From Cohnella luojiensis (GTDB lineage Bacteria; Bacillota; Bacilli; Paenibacillales; Paenibacillaceae): a stretch of 64,000 nucleotides of DNA. Below, one piece after another: positions 1-8,710 of the stretch. Position 1 is the stretch's first letter. Each line of letters begins with the position of its first letter. Where the stretch lies: the NCBI RefSeq assembly GCF_004564235.1, contig NZ_SOMN01000023.1, positions 1-64,000 of the forward strand, written 5' to 3'. Position numbers and translations under genes: made by a program. The notes below the pieces were generated by a model. The model ran no database searches. It worked only from the letters and a program-made list of their open reading frames with translations, and had not been told where the DNA came from.

Positions 1-202
1 TTAAATGGTAATCGCCTACGATTAAGTGGTTACATTCTTTTTTCTTATCTGCCAAGAAGATGAATGTAAAAATTATACACATTTGGATATTGTGATGCTG
101 ATGTCAGGTTTTATGCATGTCTAGTGGACCTACGCAAACTACGGCGCCTTAAACCCTCTCCCCGCATGCAATTAGATCGACCTAAGCAACATGCACGGAA
201 AA

Positions 203-225
203 GGGGAGGATGAATTCTCCTCCCC
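203..225 (-). terminator. Rho-independent terminator after the DUF4091 gene
   Basis: An 8-bp perfect stem (GGGGAGGA paired with TCCTCCCC) with a 7-nt loop lies just past the stop codon. Read on the minus strand it is followed by TTTT, so it would end the operon that starts with the solute-binding lipoprotein gene. The T-run is short, so termination may be partial. Confidence 0.65.
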
Positions 226-232
226 CTTACGC

Positions 233-3200
233 TTACTTGTCTTTCTTCGCCGGTACGATGATAGTAATGGCTTGCGTTAATGCCTTCGTACCGTCCGACG
301 TTCTCGTCACTTCTAGTACAAGCTTAACTGCCGTTGCTTCTTTTGGCGGTTTCACTTTGCCGTCTAGCCCGATGACCTTCGGATCGTCCGAGCTTGCGAT
401 CCTAACCGTGAATCCTGCCGGTATGACAGGCAGCTTCAGATCTTTTTCATCGGCTGCGGGCGACTCAATGGCGGTCAGATTCTCCGCAACATCGGCTGCC
501 GTATCTTCCGCCAATTCGATGACGATCTGCCCAGCGGCACCGATGTCGGCAATCTCGATATCATTAATTTCATAATAATAAGGAGAGCTGTAGAATCTGC
601 CGCTGTAAATCACGATCTGCATTTCGGTAATACCTTCTTGCCCCAGGATCGGAAGTCTTTCATTGAGATAGCCGCCCGCGTTTGCGGAGTTCAGGCCTTC
701 GTATAGGGGCCAGAACACGGTATCTCCATTTTCCACCCAAGTCATGTTGTCGCTTAGAATTTGAATCCATTCGTCCCCTTTTTTGACCTTTAACGCCAGG
801 TAGGCGGGCTTATGGTCAATCGCTCCATCCGGTACGATCAACCCGAAGGTATTAAAGGTTTGAGGCGTATCCCATTTCAAATCGATGGTGTGAGGGAATT
901 GAAATTCCGCGTGCGAGTTGTATACGCCATTCTTAAATACGGTGGAGTAATCCTCGTCGATAAGATATTTGACATCCGTCACGCCTGCCATAGGTTTATC
1001 CAAGGTAATAGAGGAAGCTTTGGCGGCAAGATTATCGACCCTCTTAACGGCAATCGAGTACTCCTTGAACGCCCCTTGATCTCCAATGGCTTTCACCGTC
1101 AACGTGCTTAAGCCTTCAGGAATCGAAGCGATAACCGTCTTCCCGAGCGGTACCGGTACGCCATTCACCTCAACTGTGCCATAATCGTTCGCGAGCGAAG
1201 GCGTAATCGCGATTTTGTCCGTTTCCAAACCTAAACGAATGGAATATTCCTTGACGTCGGGATCGAACGAGATGTCGATGGGATTGCCGCTGTTCTTATC
1301 TTCGATGTCTAACCCCGACAACGCAACATCCCTCGTAACATGAACGGCAATCTCCCCATGCTCGGGTAGTTGATAGAGCTCAAGCTCATATACGGCGTAC
1401 ATATTCCACGAGGTATAGTAAGCATCGTTGATCTGCACTCTCAACTTCTGCGCGCCGCTTACTTCAGGGATGTTAGCATAGGTGTATTCCATCACGCCGT
1501 CGTCTTTGTTGCTCTTCCAAGTAATTGGCACCCTCTGAGCTATCGTCTCCCAGTTCACTCCGTCGCTGGAAGCCTGAACATCGATATCGGTGATGCCCTG
1601 AATGAGACCGGAAGAGGTCGCCATGACGATCGTGTTAAAGGTTTGCGGACTATCCCACGACATGACGATCTCATGCGGGAACGGATGATCGTTATTGTAG
1701 CCTTGCAAACTGGCGAACATCGTACCGTAGTTGCCGTCAACCATTTTCATGGGACCGTACGTAATGCCTTGGTCTCCCGAACGGGCAGCGGATGCCGTAA
1801 CCCCGGCAGCGGTCCTGGCAACATTGGTACCCGCTTCATTCACGTTACCCTTTAGGAAATTCAAGGTGTACAATTTCGTAGTCACGCCGTCGCCAGCGGT
1901 TGTCCGTATGCTTATCTTGCTTTTTCCCGTTGGAATGTCGGCAGTGGCCACCATGCCGCTGTCCATAGGGTTGCCGTTAATGGTAATGGTGCCTTCCGCG
2001 TCCATAAGAGCAGGAGTAACGGAGATGGTGTTCACGTCTTCGGGAATCATGACCTGATAATCCGTGATTCCGCCGCTGAATTGAAACGAAGGAGCATTGG
2101 CGATTTCCAGACTGGCCAGAGATGCATTGTAAATTTGCTGTCCTTCGTACATATGCACCCTGAAACCGTCCAAGCTCAGCTCTTTGTTTTCCAAGTTCAC
2201 GATCTTGATGGTGTGTTGTTCGCCTTCCGTCAGATTCCATTTGGCGTATATCGTAAAATAATCGTGCTGAACCTTCTCGTACAAATCTACGATCACCGGT
2301 TCCGAACCGTCAACGGAAATAGAGACTTTACCCGAGGCTTGGTTCTTCTCTATGATGACGTCGATACCGGAGCCAACGAAGGTATATTCCGCGTAAGCAT
2401 TGGCGCTCGATGTCGCCTTGGTTGTGCCAAGATAAGCGAACTGCCGGCTCCTTGCAAACCAGTTGCCCGAATAGCGGATATCGCTTTCCGTATTGTCAAC
2501 CAGATGCGTTAAGGGCATTTCCTGTCCTATATAAGGATTGGTTGTCTGGGGAATATCGCCCGCATTCACGCCGGCGGCCGACTTGACCGCATAATCGTGA
2601 AGCGCTTTGATATAGACCGGATCCAAAGTATATTTTCTCGGATCCTCCCGGTTAACGACGCTATCGGCAAGCTGTTGGGCCAACTCGGGATTCGATTGCT
2701 TAATGAGGTTAAGCAGCTCGTAATCCTCGATTCCGTCCCTCATGGCTTCATGCCGCAGACTGCTCTTCACCGTTTTATTGGCTTTGTCCGGATACACGAT
2801 ATACGAATCGCCATTCCATGGTCCCGTGTACCAGGCGTTCCATGCCCAGTGCAAATGGCCCGTGACGCCCTCCTGATTTAAATTCCAGTACAGCAGCCTT
2901 CCGGTCAGGGTTGGTTGCGTCCAAAAGCGGTTCAGCCACGGGGGTTGATTCACTTCCATCGTATATACCCACATATCCTTGCCGGCGGCCTGCTGAGCTT
3001 TATACTGATCCTGCATGGCATGGAAAGTCGGAGTATACGGAACCATGACGTCCAGATAGGGCAACGTTTCTTCTACCATAAGCTTGCCGTCGGGATCCGC
3101 ATCCATAGTCTTGAATTCCGAACCCGTTTCCGCATTGATTTGTTTTATTTTTCTGGCCGCATACGTCCACCAGTTTTTGTGGTTAACATTATTCGGTTCA

Positions 3201-4330
3201 TCCAGGATATGCTGGTACCAGGTGAATCCGTTGTCGCTCGTCCAACCCTTTTCCTCCAAATGAGCATTCAGAGCGGTCAGGTAATTTTCCAGAAACGCGT
3301 CGGTTTGCGGCAAGTAATCGGGCAATGCCGTGCTCCACTCGGCGGTCGGTTTTTCGTTTTCCGGCATTTTGTTTAAAGCATGGATCAAGTGCTGGTTGGC
3401 AAAATGGGTGACTCCGTTATCGATATAGGTTTGCACGTATCTGTCGAATAAAGACCAGTCGATCTCCTCCGGAATTCCGGTCACGAAATCCGAAAGCAGC
3501 GTCCCTGTCGCGTTCAGGAACAAGTCCGTCCGGACCCAGACCATGTTCGTGCGGTACTCCGTCATGACTCTAGCGAATTCGGCCATCAAATCGAACCATT
3601 CCTCGCTATAAGTCTCCACGCCGTAATAATACTGGCCTACGTCGAATGCCGGATTGGGGGGCGAACCTTCCCAGGTAAGACCGTCCCACGTAAAGCCGTT
3701 GGTCATGTTCCAATGGTAGTTGACGAAATCGGTCTGCGAGACTTCGGGGATCGTCGCGTCGTATACTTCCACCCGGATGGGAACGGTAAGGTCCCCGAGG
3801 CTGGTCTTTACGATAATCGTTCCCTCGTAAGTGCCGGGTACCGCATCGGAAGGTACATAGTTGACAATATAAATAGGCTGCGTTGAATTTGCCGCTACCT
3901 CTATGGACTTTTCATTGGACAGAGGATCGGGCACTTCGGACAGCGGATAGAGCTCGAGACCCTCTCTTTCGGGCCAGAATGGGTTCGCTTTGGCCGTATC
4001 CTTCTCCTCGTATTCCATAAAATGATAGCTCAGATTACTGCCGGCGATGATATCGCTGCCCGAAGAGACAAGAGCGGAGAATTCGACTCCGGCGATTCCG
4101 AATCCCGTATCGTTTCTTAAGGCGATTTGAGCGCTTTCATATTCGTTTTTGGCTGAGACCAGGTTGATGCTGCTTATAGGGTTTTGAGGAAAGGTGCTCG
4201 TCCGGTACACGGTTTTTAATGGGGGTTCCACCCACGCATCGATCGTATCGTTGTCTTCCGCGGAGGCGAAAGGCATAGAAGACAGAAGAAAAATGATTGC
4301 AAAACCAATGGTCATTAGCTTTTTACTCAT
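233..4330 (-). CDS. Secreted multidomain DUF4091-type glycoside hydrolase-like protein
   Basis: 1365 residues. The N-terminus is a classic signal peptide (KK, a hydrophobic core, then ASA at about residue 24), so the protein is exported. Residues about 30-600 form the body, ending in a DUF4091-like segment (HWAWNAWY...RHEAMRDGIEDYELL), a family seen in putative glycoside hydrolases. There follow a cadherin-like beta-sandwich (about 745-835), a discoidin/F5-8C-like region (about 845-1000), a second beta-sandwich (about 1015-1110) and a second discoidin-like region (about 1120-1270). No SLH or LPXTG anchor is visible. The ATG has a GAGGGAT ribosome site and lies 30 nt after the upstream dehydrogenase, so it is probably the last gene of the transport operon. 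The substrate is not readable from sequence; a plant or microbial polysaccharide is likely. Confidence 0.8.
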   Translation of the reverse strand: MSKKLMTIGFAIIFLLSSMPFASAEDNDTIDAWVEPPLKTVYRTSTFPQNPISSINLVSAKNEYESAQIALRNDTGFGIAGVEFSALVSSGSDIIAGSNLSYHFMEYEEKDTAKANPFWPEREGLELYPLSEVPDPLSNEKSIEVAANSTQPIYIVNYVPSDAVPGTYEGTIIVKTSLGDLTVPIRVEVYDATIPEVSQTDFVNYHWNMTNGFTWDGLTWEGSPPNPAFDVGQYYYGVETYSEEWFDLMAEFARVMTEYRTNMVWVRTDLFLNATGTLLSDFVTGIPEEIDWSLFDRYVQTYIDNGVTHFANQHLIHALNKMPENEKPTAEWSTALPDYLPQTDAFLENYLTALNAHLEEKGWTSDNGFTWYQHILDEPNNVNHKNWWTYAARKIKQINAETGSEFKTMDADPDGKLMVEETLPYLDVMVPYTPTFHAMQDQYKAQQAAGKDMWVYTMEVNQPPWLNRFWTQPTLTGRLLYWNLNQEGVTGHLHWAWNAWYTGPWNGDSYIVYPDKANKTVKSSLRHEAMRDGIEDYELLNLIKQSNPELAQQLADSVVNREDPRKYTLDPVYIKALHDYAVKSAAGVNAGDIPQTTNPYIGQEMPLTHLVDNTESDIRYSGNWFARSRQFAYLGTTKATSSANAYAEYTFVGSGIDVIIEKNQASGKVSISVDGSEPVIVDLYEKVQHDYFTIYAKWNLTEGEQHTIKIVNLENKELSLDGFRVHMYEGQQIYNASLASLEIANAPSFQFSGGITDYQVMIPEDVNTISVTPALMDAEGTITINGNPMDSGMVATADIPTGKSKISIRTTAGDGVTTKLYTLNFLKGNVNEAGTNVARTAAGVTASAARSGDQGITYGPMKMVDGNYGTMFASLQGYNNDHPFPHEIVMSWDSPQTFNTIVMATSSGLIQGITDIDVQASSDGVNWETIAQRVPITWKSNKDDGVMEYTYANIPEVSGAQKLRVQINDAYYTSWNMYAVYELELYQLPEHGEIAVHVTRDVALSGLDIEDKNSGNPIDISFDPDVKEYSIRLGLETDKIAITPSLANDYGTVEVNGVPVPLGKTVIASIPEGLSTLTVKAIGDQGAFKEYSIAVKRVDNLAAKASSITLDKPMAGVTDVKYLIDEDYSTVFKNGVYNSHAEFQFPHTIDLKWDTPQTFNTFGLIVPDGAIDHKPAYLALKVKKGDEWIQILSDNMTWVENGDTVFWPLYEGLNSANAGGYLNERLPILGQEGITEMQIVIYSGRFYSSPYYYEINDIEIADIGAAGQIVIELAEDTAADVAENLTAIESPAADEKDLKLPVIPAGFTVRIASSDDPKVIGLDGKVKPPKEATAVKLVLEVTRTSDGTKALTQAITIIVPAKKDK

Positions 4331-4360
4331 TATTATCCCTCACTTTCTTCCTTCGGATTG

Positions 4361-5620
4361 TTACTTCAAGGACGATGCGTATTCTTTCATATCAATGACG
4401 CTTCTCTCTACTCTAGCCTTCTCTGCCGCAAACGCCATCAAGTGGCTTTGCACCGAAGCAGAAGCCGAGGTGAGCCCGTTCCGCTTACCGCCTTCGCGCG
4501 CCAGATTGACGAAGTCTCGGATCAAACCGCCGTCACCCCCTCCGTGGCCTTGATGTCCGCCGGCGACTTCCAAGGAGATGATCTCCGGCTTGTCGCTGCC
4601 GAAGCGGATAATCTCGATCTCGTTCTTCTCCATCGCCCCGCGAATTTCTCCCGTTGTGCCCATCAGCTTCAGCGTACGGGTGCAATCTTGCGTAAAGGCA
4701 GTCATCGTAAAGACGGCGGTAACCTCATTGGCGAATTCCATGTTCACGACCTGGTGGTCGACCACATCGTTGTCGCAATGATAGACGCAGCGTCCATAAG
4801 GACCTTCCTGCAGCGCCTTCAAGCGGGCATCGTAGCTTGGGTCGTCGCTGATCGCCCACGCCATCCAGCTATCCTGCTCGGTGAGGTAAACGTTCGGCGC
4901 ATAATACAAGCATGTATCGGCAACCGGACAGCCATCGGTACAACGCTTCGGCGCTCCTTGCGGCGCATTTTCCGCTTTAAAGTAAGACAAGGCGCCGAAC
5001 GACGACAACCGGACGCAGTCCGTTCCCGCAAGCCAAAGCAGAATGTCCATGTCATGGCACGACTTCGCCAGGATCATCGGGCTCGATTCGGCGGAGTTGC
5101 GCCAATTGCCGCGGACGAAACTATGCGCCTGATGCCAGTACGCGACGTTCTCGTTATGCTGGATCGACATCAGACGTCCGATCGCGCCTTCATCCAAAAG
5201 CCGCTTGAGCGTTCCGAAAAAATTCGTATAACGGAGCACATGGCAAATCGAGAAAATAAGGCCTCGGGATTTCGCTTTCTCCCCCATCTCGATGCACTCC
5301 CGCGGATCCGGCGACATCGGCTTTTCGAGCAGAACGTGATACCCCGCATCCAACGCTTGCATGGTCGGCTCATAGTGCATTTTGTCCTGCGTGCAGACGA
5401 ACACGGCATCCGCGAGCTTCGGCTGAGCCAGTAATTCGCGCCAATCGGCAAAGCACAACTCTTCCGCAATGCCATGACGATCCTGGAATTTCTTCCTTCG
5501 GTCGGGATTCGGGTCCGCTACGGCTACCAGCTGCATCTCTTCCGGATGATCCAATGCGTAATCCGTATAAATCTGTCCCCGCAATCCCGCGCCGATCAAC
5601 GCTACTTTCAGTTTGCTCAT
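4361..5620 (-). CDS. Gfo/Idh/MocA family oxidoreductase (first of pair)
   Basis: 419 residues from an ATG with GGAG 8-9 nt upstream; the open frame extends 29 codons further but has no better start. The N-terminal Rossmann motif (VALIGAGLRGQ) and the EKP motif (LLEKPMSPDP) place it in the Gfo/Idh/MocA family of NAD(P)-dependent sugar or cyclitol dehydrogenases. A cysteine-rich insertion (CTDGCPVADTC, then CVYHCDND) is present in the C-terminal domain and could bind a metal or be structural. It sits between a similar paralogue and the secreted DUF4091 protein, so it probably oxidises a sugar released by that system. Exact substrate unknown. Confidence 0.85.
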   Translation of the reverse strand: MSKLKVALIGAGLRGQIYTDYALDHPEEMQLVAVADPNPDRRKKFQDRHGIAEELCFADWRELLAQPKLADAVFVCTQDKMHYEPTMQALDAGYHVLLEKPMSPDPRECIEMGEKAKSRGLIFSICHVLRYTNFFGTLKRLLDEGAIGRLMSIQHNENVAYWHQAHSFVRGNWRNSAESSPMILAKSCHDMDILLWLAGTDCVRLSSFGALSYFKAENAPQGAPKRCTDGCPVADTCLYYAPNVYLTEQDSWMAWAISDDPSYDARLKALQEGPYGRCVYHCDNDVVDHQVVNMEFANEVTAVFTMTAFTQDCTRTLKLMGTTGEIRGAMEKNEIEIIRFGSDKPEIISLEVAGGHQGHGGGDGGLIRDFVNLAREGGKRNGLTSASASVQSHLMAFAAEKARVERSVIDMKEYASSLK

Positions 5621-5652
5621 GGTTATCAACTCCAGGTATCTGTAATTGAAAT

Positions 5653-6795
5653 CTAATCGAGGGAAAGAAAAGCGTTCGTCTCCGCGGATTGCTTCGCTTT
5701 CAGGCACATCAATGCGCTTAGCAGCCCGGCATCCAAAGGCGCGACCGAAGCTTCGCGGCCCTGCATCACGCGAATAAAATTCTTCGCGAGCACTTCGTCT
5801 CCGCCCCCGTGACCTCCTTCATCCGTATTCAAGTCATATTTCTCTACCCGCGCGGCGTGGTGCATGAAGACTTTCAGCTTATTCGTATACCAATCGAATT
5901 CGAGCGTACCTTTGTACCCGAGCAGTCTGGCCCCGCGTGCGGCAGCGCCTCTGCGGGCGAAGAAATTTTGCGAATAAGAGACGTGCATGCCGGTCTCGTA
6001 TTGGATCAAGGCGCTCCCCGAATCTTCGTTGTCGCCGTCCACCGCAAAGCAGCACATGCTGTTATCGGAAACGGATTCTCCGCGAGCTCGCTTCATCTCA
6101 TGACCTTCCGGGCAAGTCTGGTTTTCTTCGCACTGTTTGCACGACAACCCTGCCTGACGGTCTCCCTTGAAGATTTGCTTCGATTTCATGGCGCAGATTC
6201 GGACAGGACGGATGCCGAGAAGATGATTGATATAATCGAAATCGTGCGTTGCTTTTTGCAGAAACAGGCCGCCGGTCTCTTCCGCGTCCCGATACCAGCT
6301 TTGGAAATATCCGATGCCGTAGGGAACGTTGTTCACCGCTTGCACGTGTTCGATCGTGCCGAGCTTGCCCGAATCAACAATCTCTTTCGCGAGCGTCACC
6401 AACGAGGAGACGCGCAGGGGAAACGAAACGACGACATCGCTTCCGGAGGCGGCTCCCGCCTCGTTCAAGAGGTGCCAATCGTCCATCGTCGTAGCCACCG
6501 GCTTTTCCAGAAACAAAGGAATATTACGCTTCAGCGCTTTTAGAGCCATGGTCGTATGAAGCGAGCAGCGGGTCCCGATGACGACGCCGTCCAGCCGTTC
6601 GTTGTCCAGCATTTCATCCGCATCCGAATAGAAAATCGCGCTTTCCGTATCGATGCTTCGGGCGTTCGCTTTGCTTTTGGCTCGCTCCGCGTCCCGATCG
6701 GCGATCGCCCGGATGTTGACGCCTTGCTCAGCTTGCAGCAGCAAGCTCGCAATCCAGCTGGACCTCTCGCCGAGTCCGATGATGCCAATATTCAT
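5653..6795 (-). CDS. Gfo/Idh/MocA family oxidoreductase (second of pair)
   Basis: 380 residues, ATG preceded by AGAGGGGGAC. The Rossmann motif starts at residue 3 (IGIIGLGERSS) and an EKP motif (LFLEKPVAT) follows. It has its own cysteine cluster (CKQCEENQTC, then MCC), differently spaced from the neighbour's. It ends 32 nt before the next dehydrogenase start and begins 22 nt after the permease gene, so it belongs to the same operon. Two paralogous dehydrogenases side by side usually act on related sugar intermediates or in an oxidation-reduction pair; here that is inference. Confidence 0.85.
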   Translation of the reverse strand: MNIGIIGLGERSSWIASLLLQAEQGVNIRAIADRDAERAKSKANARSIDTESAIFYSDADEMLDNERLDGVVIGTRCSLHTTMALKALKRNIPLFLEKPVATTMDDWHLLNEAGAASGSDVVVSFPLRVSSLVTLAKEIVDSGKLGTIEHVQAVNNVPYGIGYFQSWYRDAEETGGLFLQKATHDFDYINHLLGIRPVRICAMKSKQIFKGDRQAGLSCKQCEENQTCPEGHEMKRARGESVSDNSMCCFAVDGDNEDSGSALIQYETGMHVSYSQNFFARRGAAARGARLLGYKGTLEFDWYTNKLKVFMHHAARVEKYDLNTDEGGHGGGDEVLAKNFIRVMQGREASVAPLDAGLLSALMCLKAKQSAETNAFLSLD

Positions 6796-6817
6796 CGTAT
6801 GTCCCCCTCTATCGTCC

Positions 6818-7702
6818 CTACTCCTTTACGCTGCCGACGGTGATTCCTTTGACGAAATATTTTTGCAGGAACGGATAAACGACCATAATCGGTAGAGCGC
6901 CCAAGAAAATTTGCGCGGTTCGCAGCGTCCTCTCGCTTAAGTTCTGCAATGCCGACATGTTCTCGATGGTAATCGACTTCACGTTAATGGCGGTTACCAA
7001 CGTGGAAAGGTAGGTTTGCAACGGATACTTCTCTGGCGAGTTCATGTACAAAATACCGTCAAACCATGAATTCCAATGCCCGACCACCGTGAAAAGCCCA
7101 ATCGTTGCAATGGATGGCAGCGATATCGGAAGATAGATTCGCCACAGCACCGACAGGTGACTTGCGCCGTCAATCGTGGCCGCCTCTTCCATCTCTCTTG
7201 GAATTCCTCTGAAGAAGTTAAGCATCATCACGGCGTTCCATACATTAAGAGCGCCGGGTAACACAAGCGCCCAGATCGAATTCATGAGCCCGGTCTCTTT
7301 GACGACAATGTACGATGGAATCAGTCCCCCGCCGAAAAACATCGTCAGCGCGAAAAACCACACGTAAACGGTTCTGAACCTGAATTGCTCATTCGTCTTG
7401 GACAAGGGATACGCGGTCAGGAACACGAGCAGCATGTTGATCGCCGTTCCGAGCACGACCCTTTCTAGCGAGATAACGAACGACCGGATGAATTCAGCCT
7501 TTTTGCTCAGAAAATGATACGCATCCAGCGTAAATCCGACCGGCCATAGACTGACTTCTCCGGCCGATGCGGCCACATTCGAGCTGAGCGATACGGATAA
7601 CAGATGGATGAAAGGCAATATGCCCAGGAGCGTGATCAACGTCAATACGATAACGTTAGTTACGTTGAACAGCTTCCTGCTTAACGACTGTTTGTAAAAC
7701 AA
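6818..7702 (-). CDS. Carbohydrate ABC transporter permease (LplC/YtcP type)
   Basis: 294 residues with six predicted membrane helices and the EAA loop (EEAATIDGASHLSVLWRI) that contacts the ATPase. The C-terminus KGITVGSVKE is typical of the CUT1 permease partner called LplC. The apparent start is TTG, with GGTGAA a few bases upstream; no ATG nearby gives a complete N-terminal helix. It lies 16 nt after the other permease gene. No ATPase gene is in the locus, as is usual when a shared MsmK/MsmX-type ATPase serves several importers. Confidence 0.9.
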   Translation of the reverse strand: MFYKQSLSRKLFNVTNVIVLTLITLLGILPFIHLLSVSLSSNVAASAGEVSLWPVGFTLDAYHFLSKKAEFIRSFVISLERVVLGTAINMLLVFLTAYPLSKTNEQFRFRTVYVWFFALTMFFGGGLIPSYIVVKETGLMNSIWALVLPGALNVWNAVMMLNFFRGIPREMEEAATIDGASHLSVLWRIYLPISLPSIATIGLFTVVGHWNSWFDGILYMNSPEKYPLQTYLSTLVTAINVKSITIENMSALQNLSERTLRTAQIFLGALPIMVVYPFLQKYFVKGITVGSVKE

Positions 7703-7718
7703 TGGAGTTCACCAGCCT

Positions 7719-8630
7719 TTAAAATATTCTATAGTTGCTTAACCTGTAGGCAAGGTAGTAGGATAGGGTCACCAGTACGACCGAGATAACGGATTTAAAC
7801 AACCCGATGGCAGCCGCCGGAGAATACTGTTGGTCGAACAGTCCAAGCCTGTATACGAAGGTGTCGATGACGTCCCCGCTCTCGTAAACGATCGGATTAT
7901 ACAATATCAATATTTGATCGAATCCGGCATTCAGGATACCGCCCAGACTCAGCGTGCACATCAAAATAATGATAGGCGCCATCCCCGGCAAAGTGATGTG
8001 GATCATCTGCTTCCATTTGCCCGCTCCGTCGACTTCCGCGGCCTCATAGAGATGGGCATTGATCCCGACGATCGCGGCCAAGAAGATGATCATGTTGTAG
8101 CCCATGCCTTTCCAGACGTCCGATCCGACGAGAATTGATACGAACCATTGGTTGCTGCCCATAAACATGATCCGCTCCAAGCCAAAGCCCGACAGCATGG
8201 CATTAATCGGTCCGTTCAGCGAGAAGATTTCAATCATGACGCCTCCAAGCACGGCCCATGAAAGAAAGAACGGTAAAAAAATGCTCGTCTGGATGAGCCG
8301 CTTGAACCAATCCTTCGCCACCTCGTTCAGCAATAAAGCCAGTATCAAAGGAACGACCAGCGCGAAGAAAATTTTCAATATCGAAATGAGAAAGGTGTTG
8401 TACAAAACCTGATTAAAATCCGGAAGGTTAAATACATATTCGAAGTTTGCTAACCCGATCCACTTGGATTTGAGAAACCCAAGAAACGGTTGATATTTCT
8501 GAAAAGCCATCACTATCCCGAACATCGGACCGTATGCGTAGACAAGCGTAACGAGGATGCCGGGTATAAGCATGAGATGAAGAGGCAGTTCCAATCGGAT
8601 GCTTCTCTTTCTTGCCATTATAATTTTCAC
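7719..8630 (-). CDS. Carbohydrate ABC transporter permease (LplB type)
   Basis: 304 residues from a GTG whose GGGAGG ribosome site is 9 nt upstream; an ATG four codons later (position 8618) is possible but lies about 20 nt from that site. Six membrane helices and the EAA loop (YEAAEVDGAGKWKQMIHI) are clear, and the YRLSNYRIF-type end is typical of LplB permeases. It pairs with the LplC-type gene downstream and the large binding lipoprotein upstream to form a CUT1 importer. Confidence 0.88.
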   Translation of the reverse strand: MKIIMARKRSIRLELPLHLMLIPGILVTLVYAYGPMFGIVMAFQKYQPFLGFLKSKWIGLANFEYVFNLPDFNQVLYNTFLISILKIFFALVVPLILALLLNEVAKDWFKRLIQTSIFLPFFLSWAVLGGVMIEIFSLNGPINAMLSGFGLERIMFMGSNQWFVSILVGSDVWKGMGYNMIIFLAAIVGINAHLYEAAEVDGAGKWKQMIHITLPGMAPIIILMCTLSLGGILNAGFDQILILYNPIVYESGDVIDTFVYRLGLFDQQYSPAAAIGLFKSVISVVLVTLSYYLAYRLSNYRIF

Positions 8631-8710
8631 GATGCAAAGCCTCCCAAGCCGGACGAGAATAAAGAAAGGGGAGATTTCCGATATCATCTCCCCATCCGTC
8701 TATACCCTTG

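Noticed and set aside
4358-5434. 358-residue plus-strand frame
   Set aside because: It is the complement of the Gfo/Idh gene, with Arg/His-rich composition typical of a shadow frame.
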